Shown here: positions 28,744 to 35,937 of the stretch, piece after piece | Numbering within the stretch: the stretch's first letter is position 1 | How the letters are laid out: each line of letters opens with the position of its first letter | NCBI GenBank assembly: GCA_900470155.1 | Contig: UBZT01000013.1 | Location: 42,995-106,994 of the forward strand | DNA: 64,000 nt | Direction of reading: 5' to 3' | Source: Hyphomicrobiales bacterium | GTDB taxonomy: Bacteria > Pseudomonadota > Alphaproteobacteria > Rhizobiales > Rhizobiaceae | The notes under the pieces: generated by a model | The model's database searches: none | What the model was told of the DNA's origin: nothing | The model's input: only the letters and a program-made list of their open reading frames with translations | Position numbers and translations under genes: made by a program

Positions 28744-29846
28744 CGTGGATGCCTCAGCCGTGGGTTGGCCAGTATGGCGAGGATATCGGCTGCCATGTTG
28801 AGCAGAATGTAGAAGGCGGCGAAGATCAGGCCGCAGGCCTGGACCACCGGCATGTCGCGTACCGTCACCGCATCCACCATATACTGGCCCATGCCGGGAT
28901 AGACGAAGACGACTTCGACCACGACGACGCCGACGACAAGATAGGCGAGGTTGAGTGCCACGACGGTAATCACCGGGGCAATCGCGTTGGGAGCCGCGTG
29001 GCGGGCGATGATGCGCAGGCTCGACAGGCCCTTGAGTTCAGCGGTTTCGACATAGGCAGACGACATGACGCTGAGGATGGCAGCGCGGGTCATGCGCATC
29101 ATGTGCGCGAGCACGACCAGAACCAGCGTGGTGACCGGTAGAGCGATGGCCTTCAGACGTTCAAGGAAAGTCATGCTGTCATAGACGGTGGACGGGAATG
29201 TCGCGATACCGAGATTGACGGCGAAGAACAGGATCAGCAGGTAGCCGATGAAGAATTCCGGCAGCGAGATCGCCGCCAGCGAGACGATGTTGATGATGCG
29301 GTCGGGCAGGCGGTTGCGGTACTGCACGGCGAGCATGCCGAGCCCGATGGCGAGCGGCACGGAGACGATCGCGGCAAAGAAGGCGAGGAAAAGCGAATTG
29401 CCGAGCCGCTTGCCGATCTGTTCGCTGACCGAATTGCGACTGGCCCATGACGTGCCGAAATCGCCCTGCACGGCGCCGCCGAGCCAGGTGACGTAACGTT
29501 CGGCCAGCGGCTTGTCGAGGCCGAGATCCTTGCGGATGTTGTCGACCGCCTGCGGGGTTGCCGACTGGCCGAGATAGGTGGTGGCGAAATCGCCGGGAAG
29601 CGCCTCGACGCCGCCGAAGATCAATATGGAGACGGCAAACAGCAACGCCACGCTGAGGGCGAGGCGTTGCAAGATCAGCGATGCGAGAGGGCTGCGCAGG
29701 AGCCGAATGCCACCGGCGGTGGCGCCTTTTGCTCCGCTCCCTGTCAGGAGTGCCGGTCCACCCGCAATGATCGCGACCCGGGGCTCTTCAGCCCCGGGCG
29801 CATCATTTTGCGTGGCCGGACCTTGGGAAGGTCCAGTGCCCGTCAT
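28740..29846 (-). CDS. dipeptide-type ABC transporter permease (DppB family) with N-terminal extension
   Basis: 368 residues from the ATG at 29846, whose last base is shared with the binding-protein stop. The core from about residue 55 is standard DppB: LILQRLALSVALLFAVSILIF as TM1, GLDKPLAERYVTWLGGAVQGDFGTS, and the coupling loop YVETAELKGLSSLRIIARHAAPN. The first 50 or so residues (Gly, Ala and Pro rich) are extra relative to the usual DppB and are encoded over a strong hairpin. A later start cannot be excluded. The frame is open much further upstream, but that part would lie antisense in meaning to the binding-protein gene and is not real. Confidence 0.88.
   Translation of the reverse strand: MTGTGPSQGPATQNDAPGAEEPRVAIIAGGPALLTGSGAKGATAGGIRLLRSPLASLILQRLALSVALLFAVSILIFGGVEALPGDFATTYLGQSATPQAVDNIRKDLGLDKPLAERYVTWLGGAVQGDFGTSWASRNSVSEQIGKRLGNSLFLAFFAAIVSVPLAIGLGMLAVQYRNRLPDRIINIVSLAAISLPEFFIGYLLILFFAVNLGIATFPSTVYDSMTFLERLKAIALPVTTLVLVVLAHMMRMTRAAILSVMSSAYVETAELKGLSSLRIIARHAAPNAIAPVITVVALNLAYLVVGVVVVEVVFVYPGMGQYMVDAVTVRDMPVVQACGLIFAAFYILLNMAADILAILANPRLRHPR
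29777..29798 (-). other. strong hairpin at binding-protein/permease junction
   Basis: CCCGGGGC and GCCCCGGG form an eight-base-pair perfect stem with a six-base loop, placed about 50 bp after the end of the binding-protein gene and within the 5' part of the permease frame. No T-run follows on the minus strand, so it is more likely an mRNA-stabilising or expression-tuning stem than a terminator. Confidence 0.5.
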
Positions 29847-31423
29847 CAGGCGTCGAGCCAGACGCGGGTCGCGACATAGCCGTTCGACATGTCGTTGCCG
29901 ATGTCGTGCACGTAACCCTTCACCTGCTTGGAGGCGGCGTTCACGAAGTCGTTGAACATCGGCAGGATCAGGCCGCCTTCGTCGCGCACCATCATCGCCA
30001 TGTCGCGGTACATTTCCTTGCGCTTGCCCTCGTCGAGTTCCGAGCGGGCTTCGAGCAGGATCTTGTCGAAGTCCGGACGCAGGAAGCGGGTGTCGTTCCA
30101 GTCGGCGGTCGAAAGGTAAGCCGTGGAATACATCTGGTCCTGGGTCGGTCGCCCACCCCAATAGGAGGTGGAGTAGGGCTGCACGTTCCAGACGTTGGAC
30201 CAGTAGCCGTCACCCGGCTCGCGCTTGACCTCGATTTCGATGCCGGCCTTCTTGGCGCTTTCCTGGTAGAGAACGGCTGCATCGACAGCACCCGGGAAGG
30301 CGACGTCGGAGGTGCGCAGCAGGACCGGGCCGCTATGGCCGGACTTCTTGTAGTGGAAGGCGGCCTTGTCCGGATCATAGGCGCGCTGCTCGATGCCCTC
30401 GGGGAAGAGCGCATAGGTTTCGTTGATCGGGAAGTCATTGCCGACCTTGCCATAGCCACCGAGGATCTTCTCGACCATCGTTTCGCGGTCCATCGAATAT
30501 TTCAATGCCATGCGCAGGTCGTTGTTGTCGAACGGCGCGGTGTTGCAATGCATGATGAAAACATAATGGCCGCGGCCCGACGTCGAAAGGATTTCAACGG
30601 TCGGCGCGCGCTTCAGAAGCGATACCGTCTTCGGATCGACGCGGTTGATGTAGTGCACCTGGCCGGACGACAGGGCTGCGATACGGGCGGTAGCGTCGTT
30701 GATGCCGATGATCTCGATCGAATCGACGAAGCCGCGGTCGGTGCGCCAGTCTTCCTTGTTGCGCTCGAAGGTGGCGCGCACGCCCGGTTCGAAGCTGGTC
30801 ATCTTGTAGGGACCGGTGCCGTTTGCCGAGCTTGGATCATCATAGCCGCCATTGGGCTGAATGACGAGGTGGTAGTCGGTCAACAGCAGCGGCAGGTCGG
30901 CATTGCCTTCGGTGAGGGTCAGCACGAGATTGTCGCCGTCGGCCTTGATTTCCTTGATCGACTTCATGACGCCAAGGGCGCCGGATTCCGACTTTTCGTC
31001 GGTGTGGCGCTGCAGGGTCTTGACGACGTCATCAATCGTCAGGTCCTTGCCATCGTGGAACTTGACGCCCTTGCGGATCTTGAAGGTCCAGGTCGAGGCG
31101 TCGGCCGATGGTTCCCAGCTTTCGGCCAGTGCCGGAACCGGCTGGCCGGTCAGCGGCTCGGATTCGACCAGCATGTCGCCCCAGCAGCGGCCGATGCAGA
31201 ACATGACCTGCGACAGGAATTTTGCCGGGTCGTTGCTGTCGGTGGCCGAGCCGCCTTCGAGGCCGAGCTTCAGATGGCCGCCGCGCTTCGGCTCCTGAGC
31301 CTGAGCGCTGTCGGCAAAAAGTTGGCTTGCGACCGTCAAGGAGACGCCAGCAGCAAGCGCGCGGCCCATGAATTCGCGGCGGCTCAAGCCGCCCTTGGCG
31401 AGGTGGTTCAAATAGTCAGTCAT
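29846..31423 (-). CDS. family 5 solute-binding protein (dipeptide type), Tat signal, paralogue 2
   Basis: 525 residues, periplasmic. The leader GLSRREFMGR is a twin-arginine motif with cleavage near DSAQA-QE. The mature protein is a full SBP family 5 chain and is the close paralogue of the product of 23780-25366, sharing the QEPKRGGHLK start and most internal blocks. It is the first gene of the importer run (binding protein, DppB, DppC, ATPase), which is the usual order. The start has GGAACAGGGGA upstream. The 130 bp in front of it (31424-31553) should hold its promoter, though I could not pick a convincing one. Carnitine-pathway genes lie directly upstream on the same strand, so transport of a quaternary amine or its conjugate is possible but unproven. 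Confidence 0.88.
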   Translation of the reverse strand: MTDYLNHLAKGGLSRREFMGRALAAGVSLTVASQLFADSAQAQEPKRGGHLKLGLEGGSATDSNDPAKFLSQVMFCIGRCWGDMLVESEPLTGQPVPALAESWEPSADASTWTFKIRKGVKFHDGKDLTIDDVVKTLQRHTDEKSESGALGVMKSIKEIKADGDNLVLTLTEGNADLPLLLTDYHLVIQPNGGYDDPSSANGTGPYKMTSFEPGVRATFERNKEDWRTDRGFVDSIEIIGINDATARIAALSSGQVHYINRVDPKTVSLLKRAPTVEILSTSGRGHYVFIMHCNTAPFDNNDLRMALKYSMDRETMVEKILGGYGKVGNDFPINETYALFPEGIEQRAYDPDKAAFHYKKSGHSGPVLLRTSDVAFPGAVDAAVLYQESAKKAGIEIEVKREPGDGYWSNVWNVQPYSTSYWGGRPTQDQMYSTAYLSTADWNDTRFLRPDFDKILLEARSELDEGKRKEMYRDMAMMVRDEGGLILPMFNDFVNAASKQVKGYVHDIGNDMSNGYVATRVWLDA

Positions 31424-31553
31424 TCCCCTGTTCCTTCGTTATTATGCGTTGACAGAACTTCCCGAACATTTGGCAGGACGCGGTTTCCTCTTCCGCATCA
31501 AACCGTCTTGGCCGTGATCATGTGCAAGAACGACGCGATGTCAGTCGCCGTTT

Positions 31554-32336
31554 TCACTTTCCTTTCCAGATCGGGTCTCGCTTTTCGGCGAAGGCCCTTG
31601 CACCTTCCTTTTGATCGTCGCTCGCGTAAAGGGCGTCGACCGTTGCCAGCTGTCGTTTGGTGACTTTGTTCATGACAGTCTGGAACGGTTCGCCCTCAGC
31701 TTCACGAACAATTTCCTTGATGGCGGCATAGACCAGCGGCGGACCGCTATCGAGAAGCCGCGCCAGTTGCCAGGCGCGGTCCATTAGCTGGTCTGCCGCG
31801 ACGATCTCGTTGACGAAGCCCCAGCGGTGGGCCTCGGTGCAATCAAGCCAGCGGCCGGTCAACAGCATGTCCATGGCGATGTGATAGGGGATGCGCTTCG
31901 GCAGCTTGATCGAGGCGGCGTCGGCCACCGTGCCCGAGCGGATTTCCGGCAAAGCGAAGGTCGCATGGGTGGCGGCAAGGATCAGATCGGCCGACAGCGC
32001 AATTTCCAGGCCACCGCCGCAACAGATGCCGTTGACGGCGCAGATCACCGGCTTGTTCAGGTGACGTAGTTCCTGCAATCCGCCGAACCCGCCGACGCCA
32101 TAATCGCCATCGACCGCGTCGCCGTCGGCCGCCGCTTTCAGATCCCAGCCGGCGCAGAAGAATTTCTCGCCGGTGCCGGTGAGAATCGCCACGCGCAAAT
32201 CCGGGTCGTCGCGGAAGCCTTGGAAAATCAGACCCATCTCGCGGCTGGTCGCGAGGTCGATCGCATTGGCCTTCGGGCGATCAATGATGACCTCGAATAT
32301 GCCGCCGTCGCGCCGGGTGCGAATGGGACTGTTCAA
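31554..32336 (-). CDS. caiD: crotonobetainyl-CoA hydratase-like enoyl-CoA hydratase (CaiD family)
   Basis: 260 residues of the crotonase superfamily. The sequence follows E. coli CaiD closely by eye: DRPKANAIDLATSREMG, an oxyanion loop in CAGWDLKAAADGDA, and the two catalytic glutamates at E111 (GGGLEIAL) and E131 (ALPEIRSG), the same numbering as in CaiD, with the C-terminal AFAEKRDPIWKGK. It would hydrate crotonobetainyl-CoA to L-carnitinyl-CoA in the cytoplasm. It starts six bases after the stop of the acyl-CoA ligase and is the last enzyme gene of the run. The neighbouring carnitine dehydrogenase and BKACE make the substrate assignment reasonable. A general short-chain enoyl-CoA hydratase is the alternative. 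Confidence 0.8.
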   Translation of the reverse strand: MNSPIRTRRDGGIFEVIIDRPKANAIDLATSREMGLIFQGFRDDPDLRVAILTGTGEKFFCAGWDLKAAADGDAVDGDYGVGGFGGLQELRHLNKPVICAVNGICCGGGLEIALSADLILAATHATFALPEIRSGTVADAASIKLPKRIPYHIAMDMLLTGRWLDCTEAHRWGFVNEIVAADQLMDRAWQLARLLDSGPPLVYAAIKEIVREAEGEPFQTVMNKVTKRQLATVDALYASDDQKEGARAFAEKRDPIWKGK

Positions 32337-32342
32337 CCTATG

Positions 32343-34397
32343 CTACCTCCTTTGTCGAATGAGGGCATCGGCCGCAACGGCGCCATGCCCATTCTTGAGG
32401 ATCATCAATGGATTAAGGTCGAGTTCTTCCAGGGTTGCAGCGTTCTTTACGACATAATCTGCTGTTGCTGCGACGGTTTTAATGGTCGCCATCAGGTCGC
32501 CGCCGGTTGCGTTGCGGTAGCCATCAATGAGTTTCTTGATCTTCAAGGATGATATCGCTTCCAGAATGGCCGGTTCGGTCGTCGGAAGCGTGAGAATTGC
32601 CGAATCCTGCAGCAATTCCACCAAAATACCGCCGGCACCGAGGGTGAGAACGAGTCCGGCCAGGGGGTCGCGGATGGCACCGACGATCAGCTCGGCAACA
32701 GGCCGGTCGACCATGGCTTCGACCAGAAACCGTGACGTGATCGAAGCCATGTTTCTCGCCGCCTGTTCAACCTGCTTATGATCGCACAGGTTGAGAAATA
32801 CTGCGCCGGCTTCGCTCTTGTGGTCGATACCCAGACCTTTGACGGCAACAGGAAAGCCGAGTTGGGCGGCGCATTCTGCAGCCTGTTCAGGACTGTCCGC
32901 CACCATGCCGCGCGGAACGGAAACACCAAAGCTGGCAAGTGCGGCCTTGGCGTCGAACTCGTTCAATGTCTCCGGTTCGCCGGCACTCGGCTGTATATCG
33001 AGCAGCGGCGCTGCGGCCGGCTTTTGCCAGGCGGCGCCGATGGCGCTTGCGACCGAGGCTGCGGCAATGGTTTCCTCGATGCCGCAGAAGGGGACGATGC
33101 CGACCGTCATCAGACGAAGCGCTACCTCCTCCGGCATGTTTTCAGGCAGTGTCGCCACGATGCCGGCGAGCGCGCCTGTGTCGCTGGCGGCTGCCGTCAC
33201 GGCGTCGATGGTGGTGATCCAGTCGGAATCATCGCAACGGTCGTTGCGGGGTAGGTCGAGCACCAGCAGATTGAGGGCAAAGTCACCGGCAAACATGGCC
33301 GCGAAAGCGGTGCGCTGGCGGTCGAAATCGCCCCAGACAAACGTGTGGTAGTCGAGCGGATTGGAGAGTGTCACCATTGCTCCCAGGCTTTCGCGCAGGA
33401 GGATCAACTGTTCGGCTTTCAGCGGTGCAAAATCGACCGCACCGCCCCAGGCGGCATCCGCGACCAGCGAAGCCTCGCCACCGGAGCAGCTCATCGAGGA
33501 AAGCCGGTTGCTGGAGAGGGCACCTGCAACATGCAGGAGTTTCAGGGTTTCCAGTAATTCAGGCAGGGTCGAGACGCGGCCGACGCCGAGGCGGCAGAGG
33601 ACGGCAGAAGCAACTGCGTCGCCGCCAGCTAGCGAAGCGGTGTGCGAAACCGTTGCCAGACGGGCCTGTTCGGACTTCCCGACTTTCAGCACCACGACCG
33701 GTTTTTTCAATTCGCGGGCCCGGTCGGCCAGTGCTTGCAGGGCGGCGAGGCTGTCGAAACCTTCGACATGCAGGCCGACGGCGGTAACGCGCGGGTCTTC
33801 GAGGGCTGCCAGCGCCATGCTGCAAAGCCCGGTCTGGGCCTGGTTGCCGGCGGTCATGAGATAGGCGATCGGCAGGCCGCGGCGTTGCATGGAGAGATTG
33901 ATGGCGATGTTGGAAGACTGAGTGAGGATCGCCACACCCTTTTCCACCCGGACTATGCCGTGCTGGTCGGGCCAGAGCAGCGCGCCGTCGAGGCCGTTGA
34001 TCAGGCCGTAGCAGTTGGGTCCGATGATCGGCATCGCGCCTGCGGCCTCAACGAGGGACGCTTGCAAATCGACGGCATCGGAGAGTTCTCCGGCCGCTTC
34101 GCTGAAGCCGGAGGCATAACAGATCGCGCCGCCGGCGCCGATGCGCGAAAGGGCTTGGACGATCTCGACGGTGAGGTTTCTGTTGACGCCGACGAAGGCG
34201 GCATCGGGGGAGGCCGGCAGATCGGCCACTGAACGATAGCAGCGTCGCCCCTCGATCTCGTCGAGTTTTGGATGCACCGGCCAGATCTCGCCGGCAAACC
34301 CCATCTTGTCGCATTGCTGGATGACGCGGCGCGCTTCCTTGCCGCCGAAGACGGCGATGGAGCGGGGGCGAATGAGGCGGTCGAGGGGGCGGCTCAT
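32343..34397 (-). CDS. NDP-forming acyl-CoA ligase (acetate-CoA ligase family), probable betaine-CoA ligase
   Basis: 684 residues. The N-terminal CoA-binding domain (LDRLIRPRSIAVFGGKEARRV) and the succinyl-CoA-ligase-like middle carry the phospho-His region SHTASLAGGDA. A C-terminal ATP-grasp domain begins near FDAKAALASFGVSVPRG and includes GIDHKSEAGAVFLNL. This is the fused alpha-beta form of ADP/NDP-forming acyl-CoA synthetase, which activates a carboxylate with CoA and a nucleoside triphosphate through a phosphohistidine. In this operon the natural substrate is gamma-butyrobetaine, crotonobetaine or carnitine, a job done by AMP-forming CaiC-type enzymes elsewhere. Six bases separate it from the hydratase. 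The link to betaines is inferred from context only. Confidence 0.82.
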   Translation of the reverse strand: MSRPLDRLIRPRSIAVFGGKEARRVIQQCDKMGFAGEIWPVHPKLDEIEGRRCYRSVADLPASPDAAFVGVNRNLTVEIVQALSRIGAGGAICYASGFSEAAGELSDAVDLQASLVEAAGAMPIIGPNCYGLINGLDGALLWPDQHGIVRVEKGVAILTQSSNIAINLSMQRRGLPIAYLMTAGNQAQTGLCSMALAALEDPRVTAVGLHVEGFDSLAALQALADRARELKKPVVVLKVGKSEQARLATVSHTASLAGGDAVASAVLCRLGVGRVSTLPELLETLKLLHVAGALSSNRLSSMSCSGGEASLVADAAWGGAVDFAPLKAEQLILLRESLGAMVTLSNPLDYHTFVWGDFDRQRTAFAAMFAGDFALNLLVLDLPRNDRCDDSDWITTIDAVTAAASDTGALAGIVATLPENMPEEVALRLMTVGIVPFCGIEETIAAASVASAIGAAWQKPAAAPLLDIQPSAGEPETLNEFDAKAALASFGVSVPRGMVADSPEQAAECAAQLGFPVAVKGLGIDHKSEAGAVFLNLCDHKQVEQAARNMASITSRFLVEAMVDRPVAELIVGAIRDPLAGLVLTLGAGGILVELLQDSAILTLPTTEPAILEAISSLKIKKLIDGYRNATGGDLMATIKTVAATADYVVKNAATLEELDLNPLMILKNGHGAVAADALIRQRR

Positions 34398-34415
34398 GCG
34401 CGCCTACCCGGGGAT

Positions 34416-34461
34416 ACCCCCCTCTGCCCTGCCGGGCATCTCCCCCACAAGGGGGGAGATC
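34416..34461 (+). repeat. RIME-like palindromic repeat, copy A
   Basis: Core reads CCCCCCTCTGCCCTGCCGGG followed by a C-rich/G-rich hairpin ending GGGGGGAGATC. It is in the 267-bp gap between the ligase and the acyl-CoA dehydrogenase and is in inverted orientation to copy B, 133 bp away. The same core recurs at 60455, 63403 and 63559. I call it RIME-like from its palindromic mosaic form and rhizobial setting. Confidence 0.75.
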
Positions 34462-34593
34462 GATGGAGGCGAGAATTTTGTTCCACAGACAGGTTGATTT
34501 TTGCAGAAAGGGTAGAGAGCTTCCCCAAGCTGACGAATGCTTTCGCGTCGGAAAATGAGGACGAAGAGAAGTGCCGGGCGGCGGCGACCAGCC

Positions 34594-34640
34594 GATCTCC
34601 CCCCTTGAGGGGGAGATGCCCGACAGGGCAGAGGGGGGTG
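34594..34640 (-). repeat. RIME-like palindromic repeat, copy B (inverted)
   Basis: Reverse complement of copy A with few changes: GATCTCCCCCC at the left and GGGCAGAGGGGGG at the right. Copies A and B together frame 133 bp of unremarkable sequence, so the gap 34398-34664 is essentially one inverted pair and holds no gene that I can support. Confidence 0.75.
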
Positions 34641-34664
34641 GCCCGATGCATTTTCCTCATCCCA

Positions 34665-35825
34665 TCATGCTCCAAACGGCCGCAGAAGATCGCGGCTGAT
34701 AATGTGGCGCTGGATTTCCGAGGTGCCGTCCCAGATGCGCTCGACGCGGGCGTCACGCCAGAAGCGGCCGATCGGCAGATCGTCCATCAGTCCCATGCCA
34801 CCGAAAATCTGGATGGCTTCGTCGGTAACGCGGGCCAGCATTTCCGAGGCATAGAGCTTGGCCGAGGCAATTTCCCGGTTGGCGGCATGGCCTTCCGTCA
34901 CGCGCCAGGCGGCCGAGAGCGTCAGCAGGTCGGCCGCATCGATCTCGGTGATCATGTCGGCGAGCTTGAAGGAGACGCCCTGATTCACACCGATCGGCTT
35001 GCCGAATTGCTTGCGCTCGGCGGCATAGGGCAGTGCCATGTCGAAGACACGGCGGGCGCGGCCGACACATGTGGCGGCAACCGTCAGGCGGGTGCCCGAC
35101 AGCCATTCGTTGGCGATGTCGAAACCGCGATCCACTTCGCCCAGAACCTGCGCCTGCGGCAGGCGACAGTCGGTGAAGGTGAGGATGCTGTTGTGATAGC
35201 CGCGATGAGAGAGGGAACTGTAGCCCTTGCGGATCTCGAAGCCCGGCGTGTCGCGGTCGACAAGGAAGGCGGTGATCTTTTTCTTCGGGCCTTTCGAAGT
35301 CTCTTCCTCGCCAGTCGCGGCAAAGAGGATAACAAAATCGGCGAGATCGGCATGGGAGATGAAATGTTTCGTGCCGTTGATGATGAAGTCGCTGCCGTCG
35401 CGGCGTGCCGAACATTTCATGCCGCGGACGTCAGACCCTGCATCCGGCTCGGTCATGGCGAGAGCGTCAACCCGTTCTCCGCGAATGGCCGGCAACAGGT
35501 AACGCTCGCGCTGCTCGCCTTCGCAGGCCATCAGGATGCCGGAGGGGCGGCCGAAAAAGACGGTCAGGCCCATGGAGCCCCGACCAAGTTCACGCTCGAC
35601 CAGGGTGAAGGCCAATGGATCGAGCCCGGCGCCGCCGAGTTCTTCGGGGAAGTTACAGGCATAAAAGCCGAGTTCGATACATTTGCGCTTGATCTCGGCG
35701 CCGAGATCCGGCGGCACTTCCCCAGTCCGCTCGACAAGATCCTCGTGCGGATAAATCTCGTTCTCGACGAAATCGCGCACCGTCTGGACGATCATCTCCT
35801 GTTCCTGGGTGAGGCCGAAATTCAT
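34665..35825 (-). CDS. acyl-CoA dehydrogenase, probable gamma-butyrobetainyl-CoA dehydrogenase
   Basis: 386 residues, FAD-dependent acyl-CoA dehydrogenase of normal length. Signatures seen: ALAMTEPDAGSDVRGMKCSA (FAD/substrate site), the QFGKPIGVNQGVSFKLADM helix, and the C-terminal QIFGGMGLMDDLPIGRFWRDARVERIWDGTSEIQ block with the catalytic Glu region. It would form crotonobetainyl-CoA from gamma-butyrobetainyl-CoA (the reverse of E. coli CaiA), passing electrons to ETF. The ATG at 35825 has GGGAGACAGCAG directly ahead; the frame is open to 36044 but would overlap the upstream gene. The specific substrate is inferred from the operon. Confidence 0.85.
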   Translation of the reverse strand: MNFGLTQEQEMIVQTVRDFVENEIYPHEDLVERTGEVPPDLGAEIKRKCIELGFYACNFPEELGGAGLDPLAFTLVERELGRGSMGLTVFFGRPSGILMACEGEQRERYLLPAIRGERVDALAMTEPDAGSDVRGMKCSARRDGSDFIINGTKHFISHADLADFVILFAATGEEETSKGPKKKITAFLVDRDTPGFEIRKGYSSLSHRGYHNSILTFTDCRLPQAQVLGEVDRGFDIANEWLSGTRLTVAATCVGRARRVFDMALPYAAERKQFGKPIGVNQGVSFKLADMITEIDAADLLTLSAAWRVTEGHAANREIASAKLYASEMLARVTDEAIQIFGGMGLMDDLPIGRFWRDARVERIWDGTSEIQRHIISRDLLRPFGA

Positions 35826-35870
35826 CTGCTGTCTCCCGTGGTTCCCGACATGGCTTGCGCCGCAACCTGT

Positions 35871-35912
35871 CCTTCTTCCCGCTTGCGGGGAGGCTGTGCC
35901 CGGCAGGGCAGG
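35871..35912. repeat. degenerate palindromic repeat between acyl-CoA dehydrogenase and carnitine dehydrogenase
   Basis: Contains CCCGCTTGCGGGG and TGCCCGGCAGGGCAG, the latter shared with the RIME-like copies, but the rest differs. It occupies most of the 112-bp gap. Confidence 0.45.
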
Positions 35913-35937
35913 TAAGAGGCGGCTGGATCGATCATGG

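Noticed and set aside
29847..30161. N-terminal 105-codon extension of the DppB-type permease
   Set aside because: It lies wholly within the binding-protein gene in another frame and gives an Arg/Pro-rich sequence; the ATG at 29846 is preferred.
29906..31663. Long plus-strand frame opposite the family 5 binding protein
   Set aside because: It mirrors the binding-protein gene, whose Tat leader and family motifs are clear; the antisense product looks like no protein.
34398..34664. CRISPR array or transposon from the repeated G/C runs
   Set aside because: Only two inverted copies, no regular spacers, no transposase; fits intergenic palindromic repeats.
34272..35915. Plus-strand frame across the repeat-filled gap and acyl-CoA dehydrogenase
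   Set aside because: It spans the inverted repeat pair and is antisense to a clear enzyme; no supporting start.
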